From an uncultured Algimonas sp. (lineage in GTDB: Bacteria > Pseudomonadota > Alphaproteobacteria > Caulobacterales > Maricaulaceae): a stretch of 64,000 nucleotides of DNA. Made by a program: the position numbers and the translations under genes. The stretch's first letter is position 1, and each line of letters starts with the position of its first letter. This document shows, in pieces, positions 26,669 to 38,171 of the stretch. The notes under the pieces were generated by a model. It did not search any database. It saw nothing but the letters and a program-made list of their open reading frames with translations, and was not told the DNA's origin. The stretch covers positions 310,001 through 374,000 of the forward strand of contig NZ_CANMJB010000002.1 in assembly GCF_947498175.1 (NCBI RefSeq). Reading direction: 5' to 3'.

Positions 26669-27160
26669 ATGAGAACATTCCTCATCGTCTTGTCGGCCAT
26701 GCTGAGTGCCTGCGCCACGCAGGCCCCGGAACCAGCCGTCTGCTCCAATCTGCCGTCCGGCGACTATTGCGCCTTCGACGCGACCCGCGATGCGGGAGAG
26801 GATGTCCGCATCGCCCAGGAGGTCGCGGCGCGAGAGGATTTGAAGACGCTGATCGTGATGGGCGCGAACTGGTGCCATGACAGCCGCGCCCTGGCCGGAA
26901 CCCTGCGCGGGGACCGGTTCACGCCGTTGCTCGCCGAGCACTACAGGTTGGTCTATGTCGATGTCGGTCGGAAGAACCGCAATCTGGACATCGCGCGCCG
27001 CTTTGGTCTGGACGATATCCTCGGCACGCCGACCGTGATCATCGCGGACAGCGACGGCACGGTGCTGAACCGCGACACGGCGCCGACTTGGCGCAATGCC
27101 GCCAGCCGGACCGAGGACGAGATCTACGACGAACTGGAGCGCTTCGCCGAGATGGAATGA
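26669..27160 (+). CDS. Thioredoxin-fold lipoprotein with single-Cys WCHDS motif
   Basis: The 163-residue protein has a lipoprotein signal ending LSAC (Cys15). The mature part has a thioredoxin fold with LKTLIVMGANWCHDSRALAG, where only one Cys is present (WCHDS in place of WCxxC), then YVDVGRKNRNLDIARRFGL and GTPTVIIADSDG with the cis-Pro region. The single Cys argues against a dithiol reductase; it resembles Dsb-like or YyaL-N-type thioredoxin-family proteins that reduce sulfenic acids or act as chaperones. It is divergent from the zinc-ribbon gene, with about 130 bases between starts. Confidence 0.78.
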   Translation: MRTFLIVLSAMLSACATQAPEPAVCSNLPSGDYCAFDATRDAGEDVRIAQEVAAREDLKTLIVMGANWCHDSRALAGTLRGDRFTPLLAEHYRLVYVDVGRKNRNLDIARRFGLDDILGTPTVIIADSDGTVLNRDTAPTWRNAASRTEDEIYDELERFAEME

Positions 27161-27273
27161 AGCGCGACGAGGCAAGCAACTCCGCCTTTGTCGGATATCA
27201 CGCTCCGGCGACCCTTGCCGCCGTCTGATCGATACAACCGTGGCGGTTTGACCGGCCCAGACGTCCGACGGGC

Positions 27274-28638
27274 CTACAACTGATCGTCCCTGATCTTGCC
27301 GGGCAGGGAGGTGGCTTGGCTTTCCTTGGCGCGGGCCAGGCGCAGGCCGCGGCCCGTGAGCACGGCGTCCGCGCCGAAACGCGCGCGGGCGATGTCGGAG
27401 GCGCGTTCGGCCTTGCCGCGCTTGGCAGCCTTCATGTCCAGCAGGTCGGCCGCGTCGCCGATTGGGGCGCAGAGCCCACTGATCCCGGCACCGATCAAGC
27501 GGTAGGGCCGCCCCTTCGCCTCGTTTTCGAGCAGAGGTTCCAGCGCGTGGAACAAGGCGTCGGCGAGCTGGATCGGCTGCGGCAGGGTGCGGCGGCGCGT
27601 GACCGATTTGAAGTTCGCGGTCTTGAGCTTCAGCGTTACGACCGACCCGGCCATGTCCTTGGCCTTGCTGCGGTCGGCCGTTTTCAGGCAGACCTGCCAG
27701 AGCTTGTCCTTCAAGGCTTCCAGTTCCTCGATATCCTCTGAAAAGGTCGTCTCGGCGCTGATCGACTTGCGTTGGTGGACCGGATCGACGCGGCGGTGGT
27801 CCTCGCCGCGCGACAGGCGTGCCAGCCGCAGACCGTGGTCGCCGAACCGTTCGGCCAGTCGCTTGTCGCTCCATTGGCGGACATCCGCGATGGTGCGCAA
27901 TCCGGCCGCTTCCAGCTTGGACGCAAAGGCCGGGCCGATGCCGTAGATGAAGCCGACCGGCTGCCGCGCGAGAAAGTCCGGCGCGTCCGAGCGGCCCAGA
28001 ACGGCGAAACCGTTCGGCTTGTCGAGATCGGACGCCGTCTTGGCGAGAAACTTGTTATAGGACAGACCGACGGAAACCGTCACGCCGACTTCGTCCATGA
28101 TGCGCGACTGCAGCGCGATCAGGCTTTGCGCCGGGCTGCGGCCATGCAGACGCCGCGTGCCCGACAGATCGAGGAACGCTTCGTCGATGGAAAGCGGCTC
28201 GACCAGCGGCGTAAGCTCCGTCATCAGCATCCGGATGCGCCGCCCCTCAAAGGCGTACTTGTCCATATCGCCTTTGACCACGACGGCGTCGGGGCAGAGC
28301 TTCAGCGCCTTGAACATCGGCATGGCCGAGCGCACGCCGTAGATCCGCGCATGGTAGCAGGCCGCCGAGACGACACCGCGCCGCCCGCCGCCGACCAGGA
28401 CGGGCTTGTCGCGCAAGGACGGGTCGTCGCGCTTCTCGACGGAGCAATAGAAGGCGTCGCAATCGACATGGGCGATGGACAGGTCCGCAAGTTCCGGATG
28501 GGACAGAAGGCGCGACCCGCCGCAGGCGGGGCAAGGGGCAGGGCGGGGAGCGTTCTCGCAACCCTGGACGATGTCGCGCGCCCGTCCGCAATCGCGGCAC
28601 AGGGCCGGTGCGTATCTATGCGGAACGTCACTGGACAA
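27274..28638 (-). CDS. dinB: DNA polymerase IV (DinB) with N-terminal zinc-ribbon extension
   Basis: This Y-family translesion polymerase has the catalytic start HVDCDAFYCSVEKRDDP, LVGGGRRGVVSAACYHAR, SIDEAFLDLSG with the acidic pair, VSVGLSYNKFLAKTASDLDKPNG, the little-finger domain and a long C-terminal tail without an obvious clamp-binding motif. About 55 extra N-terminal residues contain two Cys pairs (CRDC and CPAC), a zinc-ribbon typical of alphaproteobacterial DinB. Length is 454. No LexA box was found in the short leader. The gene is divergent from divK. Confidence 0.94.
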   Translation of the reverse strand: MSSDVPHRYAPALCRDCGRARDIVQGCENAPRPAPCPACGGSRLLSHPELADLSIAHVDCDAFYCSVEKRDDPSLRDKPVLVGGGRRGVVSAACYHARIYGVRSAMPMFKALKLCPDAVVVKGDMDKYAFEGRRIRMLMTELTPLVEPLSIDEAFLDLSGTRRLHGRSPAQSLIALQSRIMDEVGVTVSVGLSYNKFLAKTASDLDKPNGFAVLGRSDAPDFLARQPVGFIYGIGPAFASKLEAAGLRTIADVRQWSDKRLAERFGDHGLRLARLSRGEDHRRVDPVHQRKSISAETTFSEDIEELEALKDKLWQVCLKTADRSKAKDMAGSVVTLKLKTANFKSVTRRRTLPQPIQLADALFHALEPLLENEAKGRPYRLIGAGISGLCAPIGDAADLLDMKAAKRGKAERASDIARARFGADAVLTGRGLRLARAKESQATSLPGKIRDDQL

Positions 28639-28833
28639 ACTTTAGGGACTCCTTAATGTGTTCACCTTATGTTCCATAGTCGCCGGAGCAGCATGGTTAA
28701 GTCAAGCTGAAGGCCGGTTCCATGGTTCCTTAAGGATGGTCTGGCAGGAAGCGTGGCATCAGACAAGACACCGGCCCGCCGCATGTTCACCGAACGTCCG
28801 GCGCAGGACCGGCGCCACAGGTGACGGGAAGAA

Positions 28834-29217
28834 ATGCTGCAAGTGATGCCCAAGAAGGTCCTGATCGTCGAAGACAATGAGCTGAACATGAAACTGTTCA
28901 GCGATCTTCTGGATGCGCATGGCTACGAGGTCCGTCAGACGCGCGAGGGTCTGAAAGCGATCTCCATCGCCAAGGAATTCGAACCCGATCTGATCCTGAT
29001 GGACATCCAGCTGCCGGAAGTGTCCGGACTGGAAGTCACCAAGTGGCTGAAGGACGAACAGGGCCTGTCCGAAATCCCGGTCGTCGCCGTCACGGCGTTC
29101 GCCATGAAAGGCGACGAAAAGCGCATCCGCGACGGCGGCTGCGTCGGCTACATCGCCAAGCCCATCACGGTCAGCAACTTTCTCGCCACCGTGAGGAAGT
29201 ACAGCCAGGCCGCGTAG
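28834..29217 (+). CDS. divK: Single-domain response regulator DivK
   Basis: The 127-residue protein is a receiver domain only: [19 protein letters not shown] with the acidic pocket, [16 protein letters not shown] with the phosphoryl-accepting Asp, [15 protein letters not shown] with Thr, and [12 protein letters not shown] with Lys. The sequence, and direct linkage to pleD 12 bases downstream, identify it as DivK, the polar cell-fate regulator acting through DivJ, PleC and DivL to control CtrA in Caulobacter relatives. Start is ATG 28834 (a GGGAAG ribosome site) or ATG 28846. Half-TTAA sites occur upstream but no spaced CtrA pair. Confidence 0.95.
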   Translation: MLQVMPKKVLIVEDNELNMKLFSDLLDAHGYEVRQTREGLKAISIAKEFEPDLILMDIQLPEVSGLEVTKWLKDEQGLSEIPVVAVTAFAMKGDEKRIRDGGCVGYIAKPITVSNFLATVRKYSQAA

Positions 29218-29229
29218 GGAAGGACCGCC

Positions 29230-30612
29230 ATGTCCGCCCGGATCCTGGTGGTCGACGATCTCGCCCCCAACCGCAACCTGCTCGGCGTCAAACTCGCCGC
29301 CGAATATTACGACGTTCTGACCGCCGCCAGCGGCGAGGAAGCCTTGGAGATCGCGCGCCGCGAAAAACTCGACCTCATTCTCATGGATGTCGTGATGCCG
29401 GGCGGAATGAACGGGTTCCAAGCCACGACAGCGCTCAAATCCGATCCGGCGCTCTATCACGTGCCCGTCATCATGGTCACGGCGCTGGAGGAGGCGCGCG
29501 ACCGCGTGCGCGGACTGGAAGCGGGCGCCGACGATTTCATCACCAAGCCGATCGACGATTTCAACCTGACGGCACGGGTCCGCTCGCTGCTGCGTCTGAA
29601 GATGACGACGGACCAGATCATGACCCATACCGGCCACACGGCCGAGAATTGCCGTCCCGTCTTCGACCGGATAAAGGATCGGCGCGGTCGTGTCATGGTG
29701 GTCGGCGATGCGGGCGGGCAACCGGCGCGCATCCGGCGCATGATCGGCGACAGCCACGATGTGCAGGTCGAAAGCGACCCGTCCGCGGCCATTCGCAAGG
29801 CCAAGGCCGGTTACGACCTGATCATCGTCAGCCTTGTGGCCAAATCCTTCGACGGATTGCGTCTTTGCGCCTCGCTGCGGTTCAACGCGGAATCACGCGA
29901 CACGCCGATCCTGATCGTCGGCGATCCGGAAGACCAGTCCGGCTTCGTCCGCGCCTTCGACCTGGGCGTGAACGATTCGATCATGCGACCTATCGAAAGC
30001 CAGGAACTGCACGCGCGCATGACGACGTTGCTGCGGCGGAAATTCTACGCCGACTCGCTGAAGGAGAATTTCAACGAGGATCTGGAAATGGTGATCGCCG
30101 ATCCGTTGACGGGGCTCGGAAACCGCCGCTTCTTCGACCGGCAGGTGGGTCCGCTGTTCCAGCAACTCTGCGAAGAGGGGCGGGACTTTTCGATCCTCGT
30201 CTTCGACATCGACCACTTCAAGCGCGTCAACGACATGCTCGGCCACGATATGGGCGACCAGATCCTCAAGGAAATCGCCGCGCGGCTCGTCACGAACATG
30301 CGCGCTGTCGATGTCGTCTCTCGCTATGGCGGCGAGGAATTCATGATCGCCATGCCGGAGACGCGACAGGACGAAGCCTTGCGGGCGGCCGAACGGGTGC
30401 GCGCCTCCATCGCCGGAACGCCGATCTTCGTGGACGGGCAGTGCCTGTCGGTCACGATCAGCTGCGGCGCGGCGCAGGTGCGGGCGGACGAACAGCTACG
30501 CGACGTCTTCCGGCGCGCGGACGGAGCGCTCTACGAGGCCAAGCGGGGCGGACGGAACAAGGTGGTCGGCGCGGTGATGCAAGGCGGGGCGGCATCGGCG
30601 GACGCGGCGTGA
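29230..30612 (+). CDS. pleD: Response regulator diguanylate cyclase PleD
   Basis: The 460-residue protein has a first receiver (ILVVDDLAPNRNLLGVKL, LILMDVVMPGGMNGF, phospho-acceptor Asp), a second degenerate receiver adaptor (about residues 155–280), and a GGDEF domain with DPLTGLGNRRFFD, FDIDHFKRVND and RYGGEEFMI. The I-site RxxD (RAVD) stands five residues before GGEEF, so product inhibition by c-di-GMP is likely. PleD makes c-di-GMP on phosphorylation and drives polar development. It is co-transcribed with divK. A hairpin just after the stop serves the opposite strand. Confidence 0.96.
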   Translation: MSARILVVDDLAPNRNLLGVKLAAEYYDVLTAASGEEALEIARREKLDLILMDVVMPGGMNGFQATTALKSDPALYHVPVIMVTALEEARDRVRGLEAGADDFITKPIDDFNLTARVRSLLRLKMTTDQIMTHTGHTAENCRPVFDRIKDRRGRVMVVGDAGGQPARIRRMIGDSHDVQVESDPSAAIRKAKAGYDLIIVSLVAKSFDGLRLCASLRFNAESRDTPILIVGDPEDQSGFVRAFDLGVNDSIMRPIESQELHARMTTLLRRKFYADSLKENFNEDLEMVIADPLTGLGNRRFFDRQVGPLFQQLCEEGRDFSILVFDIDHFKRVNDMLGHDMGDQILKEIAARLVTNMRAVDVVSRYGGEEFMIAMPETRQDEALRAAERVRASIAGTPIFVDGQCLSVTISCGAAQVRADEQLRDVFRRADGALYEAKRGGRNKVVGAVMQGGAASADAA

Positions 30613-30634
30613 AAAAGCCGCCCGGAGAGGCGGC
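30612..30634 (-). terminator. Intrinsic terminator for the rpmG transcript
   Basis: GCCGCC-N6-GGCGGC (30617–30634) is followed on the minus strand by five T. It lies 133 bases after the rpmG stop and right at the pleD stop, so it may also shield pleD mRNA, though there is no T-run on the plus strand. Confidence 0.75.
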
Positions 30635-30767
30635 AGGGAAAGGGTGGCCTGGCTGACGTAGCGCTTCCTTTTCGTCCTCTGGGACGAGCGCCGTTGCGGC
30701 GAGGTTTGCGACGAACGGGATCGCCGTTCTCAAGGTCCCGACGGGAGATCTGAACCGATAGGCCGGC

Positions 30768-30935
30768 TTACTTGATCTTGCCTTCCTTGAACTCTACATG
30801 CTTGCGCGCGACGGGGTCGTATTTCCGCTTGACCATCTTCTCGGTCATGGTGCGGGCGTTCTTCTTGGTGACGTAGAAATAACCCGTGCCAGCAGTGCTG
30901 TTCAGGCGGATCTTGATGGTTGTCGGCTTCGCCAT
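30768..30935 (-). CDS. rpmG: 50S ribosomal protein L33
   Basis: The 55-residue protein is bacterial L33: [20 protein letters not shown], then [20 protein letters not shown] and [15 protein letters not shown]. It lacks the Cys pairs of the zinc-binding type, so it is the C– form. The ATG at 30935 fits; the longer frame upstream is spurious. It lies in the conserved alphaproteobacterial neighbourhood with rnr and topA, with a NUDIX gene between. Confidence 0.97.
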   Translation of the reverse strand: MAKPTTIKIRLNSTAGTGYFYVTKKNARTMTEKMVKRKYDPVARKHVEFKEGKIK

Positions 30936-31033
30936 GGGACTCGTCCAGTATAGGGGTGGTAATTCGAAGCGCGGCGGATAGGGGCGGGGGCGATCCAAGT
31001 CAAGCATGCGCGGCACTCAGGCGATGCGCCGTT

Positions 31034-31885
31034 TCACGGGAAACGCTCTTCCCGGTATGTGCCGTGTTTGGCGCGCGAAAAGAAGATGGCCGGGTCCGGA
31101 GTGTCGCGCCGGACATGATCCCGGAACACATCCATCATCATGACGGTCGCGCGTTGCAGTTTCAGTGTCTTGATGTCTTCGAACGAAAACCAGCCGACAT
31201 TGAGCAATTCGTGACTGTCATTGACCTCCGGCGGGGTTTCCGGATCCAGTGAGTCGCCGAGATGTCGGTGGAAGAACCACGCATCGAAGCGTTTGTGCCG
31301 GTGCGGCGGGGTGATGGCGCGTCCGAACACTTCCAGTCTGGAAATGTCCGGCAACATCCCGGCCTGGCGGAACGCGTCATAGGTCGGATTCTTCATGTTG
31401 CGCACCTGCCCGTCCGCGGGCGTGCCGATCATCAGTCCCGTTTCCTCATAGGTTTCCCGGATGCAGGACAGGGCGATGGCGCGGGCCTTGCGCGGACTGA
31501 CGGCGGCCTCCAGGACGCGCTCGGTCCGCGCCGACAGATCGCCTGCATAAGGCGCGTAGCTGTCGATCCGGTCCACCCGCCCGCCGGGAAAGACATAGAC
31601 GCTGGGCATGAAATCGTGCCGTGAACTGCGCTGGCCCATCAGGATCTTCGGGTCCCGCGGATCGCCGATCGTCAACGCGACGGTCGCGGCGATACGCGGG
31701 CGCGGCGCGCGGTCCAGCGTCTTCCGGGCGGACCGCTCCCGGTCCGTCAGGTGCAGGCTGGAGACTTTGGCGGGGCGAACGGGAACGGTCACGGGCCGAA
31801 AGCGTGTGTCGGGCAAGTTCGTCGCGAAGAGACCGGCACAGCCACTTTGGTCCGGAGTGATTCCATCCGCGCAATCAGGTTGCAC
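31034..31885 (-). CDS. NUDIX hydrolase (NUDT7/19-like)
   Basis: The fold begins around PRIAATVALTIG, with ILMGQRSSRHDFMPSVYVFPGGRVD, then a roughly 25-residue insertion before the catalytic helix IRETYEETGLMIG, which fits the Nudix box REUxEExGU, and a final HRHKRFDAWFFHRHLGD region. Split Nudix boxes like this occur in the NUDT7/19 group, which cleaves CoA derivatives; the substrate here is unknown. The start is not certain: the frame opens with GTG at 31885, and GTG at 31792 is an alternative that fits the domain better. It lies between rpmG and the lipoprotein gene on the same strand. Confidence 0.85.
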   Translation of the reverse strand: MQPDCADGITPDQSGCAGLFATNLPDTRFRPVTVPVRPAKVSSLHLTDRERSARKTLDRAPRPRIAATVALTIGDPRDPKILMGQRSSRHDFMPSVYVFPGGRVDRIDSYAPYAGDLSARTERVLEAAVSPRKARAIALSCIRETYEETGLMIGTPADGQVRNMKNPTYDAFRQAGMLPDISRLEVFGRAITPPHRHKRFDAWFFHRHLGDSLDPETPPEVNDSHELLNVGWFSFEDIKTLKLQRATVMMMDVFRDHVRRDTPDPAIFFSRAKHGTYREERFP

Positions 31886-32000
31886 CGGCTGTCATCCGAC
31901 CCCTGTCTCGCCGTCCTGTCGGCTCGGACAACCTGGCCACGACAGGGATCGCTGCGAAAGCTGGAGGGATATGGCTGTCCGCGATGCCAGCACATGTCCC

Positions 32001-32603
32001 TCAACGATCCCTGCGATGCAACGCCGTCGGGATGATCTCGTCTGCGGAAACCCTGTAGTCGCCGACGGTGATCCGCCCCGCTGCGATGGCCGCCTCCAGT
32101 TCCGCGCCTTTGCTCATCGTCAGAAATTCGACCGATCCGTCTCTCATGTCGATGCCGAAGCTGACATTCTCTAGGCCGACCGCGGCGAGTTCGTGCCGAA
32201 GCCTGTCGGAAAACCGCTCGAAGTCTCTGTTCGACAGCGCCATCCGCCTGACGGTCACGTTCGACAGACCAGCCGGTATCAGAGGCGTAATGTCTATTCC
32301 GGGTTCGGACAGTCCGACGATGACGCTCCGGTCGGGGCCGAGTTCGACATGCGTGAAGGCATTCGGATAGGCGGTCTCGACCCTGCGGGAGAGGAGGTTG
32401 ATCCGCTCCGACGCCGCCGCATCGATAGCGTAATCCGGATGGAGATGGATCCCGCCGGTTTTACCGGCAGCCGCACCGGCAGCCACACCGCGCACGCCAA
32501 TCCGGTCATCCGACGGTTCAGACGGCGTCGCACACGCCGCCAAACCGGCACAGAGGCATAGGGCGAGGCCGAGGGCTTTCGAATCCATTCGGAACGGACT
32601 CAT
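32001..32603 (-). CDS. Lipoprotein of unknown function, coupled to rnr
   Basis: The 200-residue protein has a lipoprotein signal (LALCLCAGLAAC) and a mature part with GVAAGAAAGKTGG, a helix with ASERINLLSRRVETAYP, and strand-rich sequence containing VELGPDRSVIVGLSEPG. No family is recognised. Its ATG overlaps the rnr stop as ATGA, so translation is coupled to rnr; a second ATG five codons downstream is also possible. The tight coupling could mean only shared regulation. It probably sits in the periplasm or outer membrane. Confidence 0.65.
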   Translation of the reverse strand: MSPFRMDSKALGLALCLCAGLAACATPSEPSDDRIGVRGVAAGAAAGKTGGIHLHPDYAIDAAASERINLLSRRVETAYPNAFTHVELGPDRSVIVGLSEPGIDITPLIPAGLSNVTVRRMALSNRDFERFSDRLRHELAAVGLENVSFGIDMRDGSVEFLTMSKGAELEAAIAAGRITVGDYRVSADEIIPTALHRRDR

Positions 32604-34864
32604 CCCTTGCGCCGCCGCTTGTGCTTCGCGCCACGACCGCCCTTTTTCCCGGACCGGTTTCCGCCGGATGCGCGCCCGCCCTTGGGCGGCTTTCCCGGTT
32701 CGCCCTTGCTGACCATGTCGAAGATCAGCCCGCCCGTCACCGGCGTCGCTTCCTTCAGCTTGACCTCGACCTCGCGGCCGAACTTGAAGGTCGCACCGCT
32801 TTCCGTGCCGATCACGCTCTTCGTCCGCTCATCGAGCGCGAAATATTCGCGGCCCAGCGAACTGATCGGGATCAGTCCGTCGGCGCCGGTTTCGGCCAGC
32901 GTCACGAACAGGCCGAACTTGGTCACGCCGGTGATGCGCGCCTTGAAGGTCGCCCCGACGCGGTCCTGCAGATATGCGGCGATGTAGCGGTCGACCGCGT
33001 CACGCTCGGCGACCATGGCGCGGCGCTCGGTCGTGCTGATATGTTCGGCCGTCTCGCTCAGGCGGCTTTCCTCTTCGCGGGTCGTGCCGCCTTCGCCCAG
33101 CTTGAACTGCTTGATCAGCGCGCGGTGGACGACCAGGTCCGAATAGCGCCGGATCGGGCTGGTGAAGTGAGCGTAATGGGTCAGGTTGAGGCCGAAATGC
33201 CCCATCCGCTCGGCCGAATAGATCGCCTGCGCCTGGGTGCGCAGCACCGCCATGCCGACCGTCTCGGTCAGGTCCTTGTCCTCGGCCTGACGCAGCAATT
33301 TGTTGAACCGTGCGGGCGTGATACGTTCGCCGGCGGAGAATTTCAGGTCCAGCGCGGGCAGAAATTCCGACAGATCGCTGACACGCTGGCGTTCCGGATT
33401 GTCGTGGAACCGCATCAACGTGCGCACGGCCTTGCCGGATTTGGGCATGGCGAGGGCCTCGGCGGCGGCGACATTGGCCTGCACCATGAATTCCTCGACC
33501 AGCTTGTGCGCGTCGAACCGGTCGCGCACCGAAATGTCGACCACATCGCCGGCCTCGTCCACTTTGACGCGGCGCTCCGGCAGCTCGATCTCCAGTGGTT
33601 CGCGCTGGGCGCGGGCGTTACGCAGCGCCTTGTAGCAAGAATAGAGGTTGCTCAGCTCACCCAGCACGTCCTGGCTCTCCGGCCCGTTCTGGCCCTCGAA
33701 CGCATCCTGCGCCTGGCGATAGGTCAGTCGCGCGCGCGAGCGGATGATGCCGCGGTGGAATTTGTGGCTTTGCTTGTTGCCGCCACTGTCGAACGTCATG
33801 CGCACCAGCATCGAGGCCCGGTCCTCGTCCGGGCGCAGGCTGCACAGATCGGAGGAGAGTTCGTGCGGCAGCATCGGCTCGACCCGGTCGGGTAGATAGA
33901 CGCTATTGCCTTTCTCCCACGCCGCCTTGTCGAGCGGACTGCCCGGCGTGACGAAGGCGGCGACGTCGGCGATGGCGACCCAGACGGACCAGCCGCCGGG
34001 GTTCTTCGGATCGTCGTCCGGTTCGGCCAGGATGGCATCATCGAAATCCTTGGCGTCGACCGGGTCGATGGTCAGCAGCGGCAAATGGCGCAGATCCTCA
34101 TGGCCGATCTCGCCGACCTTGGGCATGGTTGCCTGTTCGGCCTGTTCGATGGCGGCAGGCGGGAAGCCCAGAGGGATATCGTTTTCGTGCAGGGAGATGA
34201 GCGAGGCGGAGCGCGCCTCCTTGATGTTGCCGATGGTCTCGCGCACTTCCGCCAAACGCAGCTGGCCCCGGTTCTTGCGGGTCGAACGGAACATGACGAT
34301 GGCGCCGTCTTCCAGCGTGTCGGGGACATGATCGACACCGTAATCGTGGCGCGCCTTCTTCGACACGGGCTGAATCCGCCAGCCCTTATCAGTCTTGTGC
34401 AGCACGCCCATATGCGTCTGCGCGCCCGCGCCGAGGCGCTTCATCACCATGCCGACGGCGGTGCCGTCCTCGCGCTCCTTGATGCGCACCAGCGCGCGGT
34501 GGCCAATGCCCAGCGCCCCCCCATCGTCGCGCTTGCCGCCTCTCTTTCCGTCCACGGTGTCCCGGATCAGGATGGAGCGCTGCACGCCGCCTTTCAGCTC
34601 GCGCTCCGGATCGGCCCACATGTCGCCGTCTTCGTCGATATGCACGACATTGACGACCATCACGCCGGGCAGGGCGTCGGCGATGCGGTAGGTCTTCTCC
34701 GGCGTGTAGACCAGTGCCCCGTCATCGACGAGTTCGCGCAAGGTCTGACGCAGGGTCCGCCGATCGTCGCCCTTGACCCCCAACCGCCGCGCCAGCCGTT
34801 TGCGGTCGTAATGGTCGGGCCGCTCGCGCACGGCGTCGAGGATGGAATCGCGGGATAATGTCAT
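32600..34864 (-). CDS. rnr: Ribonuclease R
   Basis: RNase R degrades structured RNA 3'→5'. The 754 residues contain an N-terminal HTH (RDSILDAVRERPDHYDRKRL and following), cold-shock domains, the RNB core with LLTIDPVDAKDFDDAILAEP carrying the catalytic Asp cluster, DRVEPMLPHELSSDLCSLRP, and HYAHFTSPIRRYSDLVVHRAL. An S1 domain (VGATFKARITGVTKFGLFV) and a Lys/Arg/Gly-rich tail (KGGRGAKHKRRRKG) follow. Length is normal. It lies in the topA–rnr block conserved in alphaproteobacteria, and its stop overlaps the start of the lipoprotein gene. Confidence 0.97.
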   Translation of the reverse strand: MTLSRDSILDAVRERPDHYDRKRLARRLGVKGDDRRTLRQTLRELVDDGALVYTPEKTYRIADALPGVMVVNVVHIDEDGDMWADPERELKGGVQRSILIRDTVDGKRGGKRDDGGALGIGHRALVRIKEREDGTAVGMVMKRLGAGAQTHMGVLHKTDKGWRIQPVSKKARHDYGVDHVPDTLEDGAIVMFRSTRKNRGQLRLAEVRETIGNIKEARSASLISLHENDIPLGFPPAAIEQAEQATMPKVGEIGHEDLRHLPLLTIDPVDAKDFDDAILAEPDDDPKNPGGWSVWVAIADVAAFVTPGSPLDKAAWEKGNSVYLPDRVEPMLPHELSSDLCSLRPDEDRASMLVRMTFDSGGNKQSHKFHRGIIRSRARLTYRQAQDAFEGQNGPESQDVLGELSNLYSCYKALRNARAQREPLEIELPERRVKVDEAGDVVDISVRDRFDAHKLVEEFMVQANVAAAEALAMPKSGKAVRTLMRFHDNPERQRVSDLSEFLPALDLKFSAGERITPARFNKLLRQAEDKDLTETVGMAVLRTQAQAIYSAERMGHFGLNLTHYAHFTSPIRRYSDLVVHRALIKQFKLGEGGTTREEESRLSETAEHISTTERRAMVAERDAVDRYIAAYLQDRVGATFKARITGVTKFGLFVTLAETGADGLIPISSLGREYFALDERTKSVIGTESGATFKFGREVEVKLKEATPVTGGLIFDMVSKGEPGKPPKGGRASGGNRSGKKGGRGAKHKRRRKG

Positions 34865-35151
34865 ATGTCGTCAGCTATATATGTTTTGGGGTGCAATGGA
34901 GACCCAATGCGCGACACGCCAAAAGGTTGGGACAGGGCCGCGTCTGAACCCTGCGCCTGTCCGCCGCAGGCCGGGTTGATGGGCGCGGTCCCACGCGGTT
35001 CATTGCCGGACAACCGGGCGAGCCGGGGCGGGGCTTTGCGGCGTCGATCCGGACTCCGGCTTGAGTCGGGGTGAGCGGGAGGAACGAGGACGGTCGGGCT
35101 TGGGCTGCAAGCCTTACCTGTTCGTCCCACGAAGCGAACGTCGCGCCGGAC
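34865..35151. other. Intergenic region between topA and rnr with a palindromic repeat
   Basis: No gene is visible. It contains the rnr leader (left end, A+T-rich ATATAT stretch near 34876) and one repeat unit at 35046–35081. Three hairpin-prone G+C-rich stretches lie between. A T-rich segment directly after the topA stop on the minus strand is not preceded by a good stem. Confidence 0.5.
35046..35081 (+). repeat. Palindromic repeat, divergent copy
   Basis: ATCCGGACTC, a six-base loop and GAGTC, followed by GGGGTGAGCGGGA, keep the outline of the 10624/11087/valS unit (ATCC, stem, GTGAGCGG) with a different stem. Confidence 0.5.
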
Positions 35152-37800
<2,649 letters not shown>

Positions 37801-37987
37801 GGAAATCCGTTCAGTGATCAGGGCGAAAGCGGCGCGCCATTTGGGCGGTCGTCCCGGTCATGTCAATCGGACCGTCCAGACGCTTAGCCGGGGGAACTCT
37901 TTTAACGATGATAATCGTTTGCAACTTCAAGGCGTTTGATCAAATAGTTTTCTACTTTTACGGGATGTGTCAGGCTGGAGGAAACCC

Positions 37988-38167
37988 GTGTTGAAGAACA
38001 AGACTGTCAATGATTTCGACGGCGCATCGGACGCCGATATCGCCAACCACATCGCGTCATCGGCGCGAGAGCTGTCCGACATGGCCATGTCGGCCGGCAA
38101 GGCGGAGGCGGCGGCGTTGCTGGTCGTTGTCGCCGGCATGCTGAGCGAAGGCCCCGACGCCGACTAG
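37988..38167 (+). CDS. Small acidic helical protein of unknown function
   Basis: The 59-residue protein begins after GGAGGA (37976–37981), seven bases before the GTG at 37988, and reads VNDFDGASDADIANHIASSA, then a Met/Ala-rich helix with AEAAALLVVVAGMLSEG. It has no signal or membrane helix and no family I recognise. Composition and the strong ribosome site support a real gene. It is placed against the flow of its neighbours, between dprA and topA, which are adjacent in most relatives, and it ends five bases before the end of dprA. Confidence 0.6.
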   Translation: MLKNKTVNDFDGASDADIANHIASSARELSDMAMSAGKAEAAALLVVVAGMLSEGPDAD

Positions 38168-38171
38168 GCGC

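Noticed and set aside
28639-28833. CtrA box upstream of divK
   Set aside because: Several single TTAA sequences occur, but none with the seven-base spacing to a second one.
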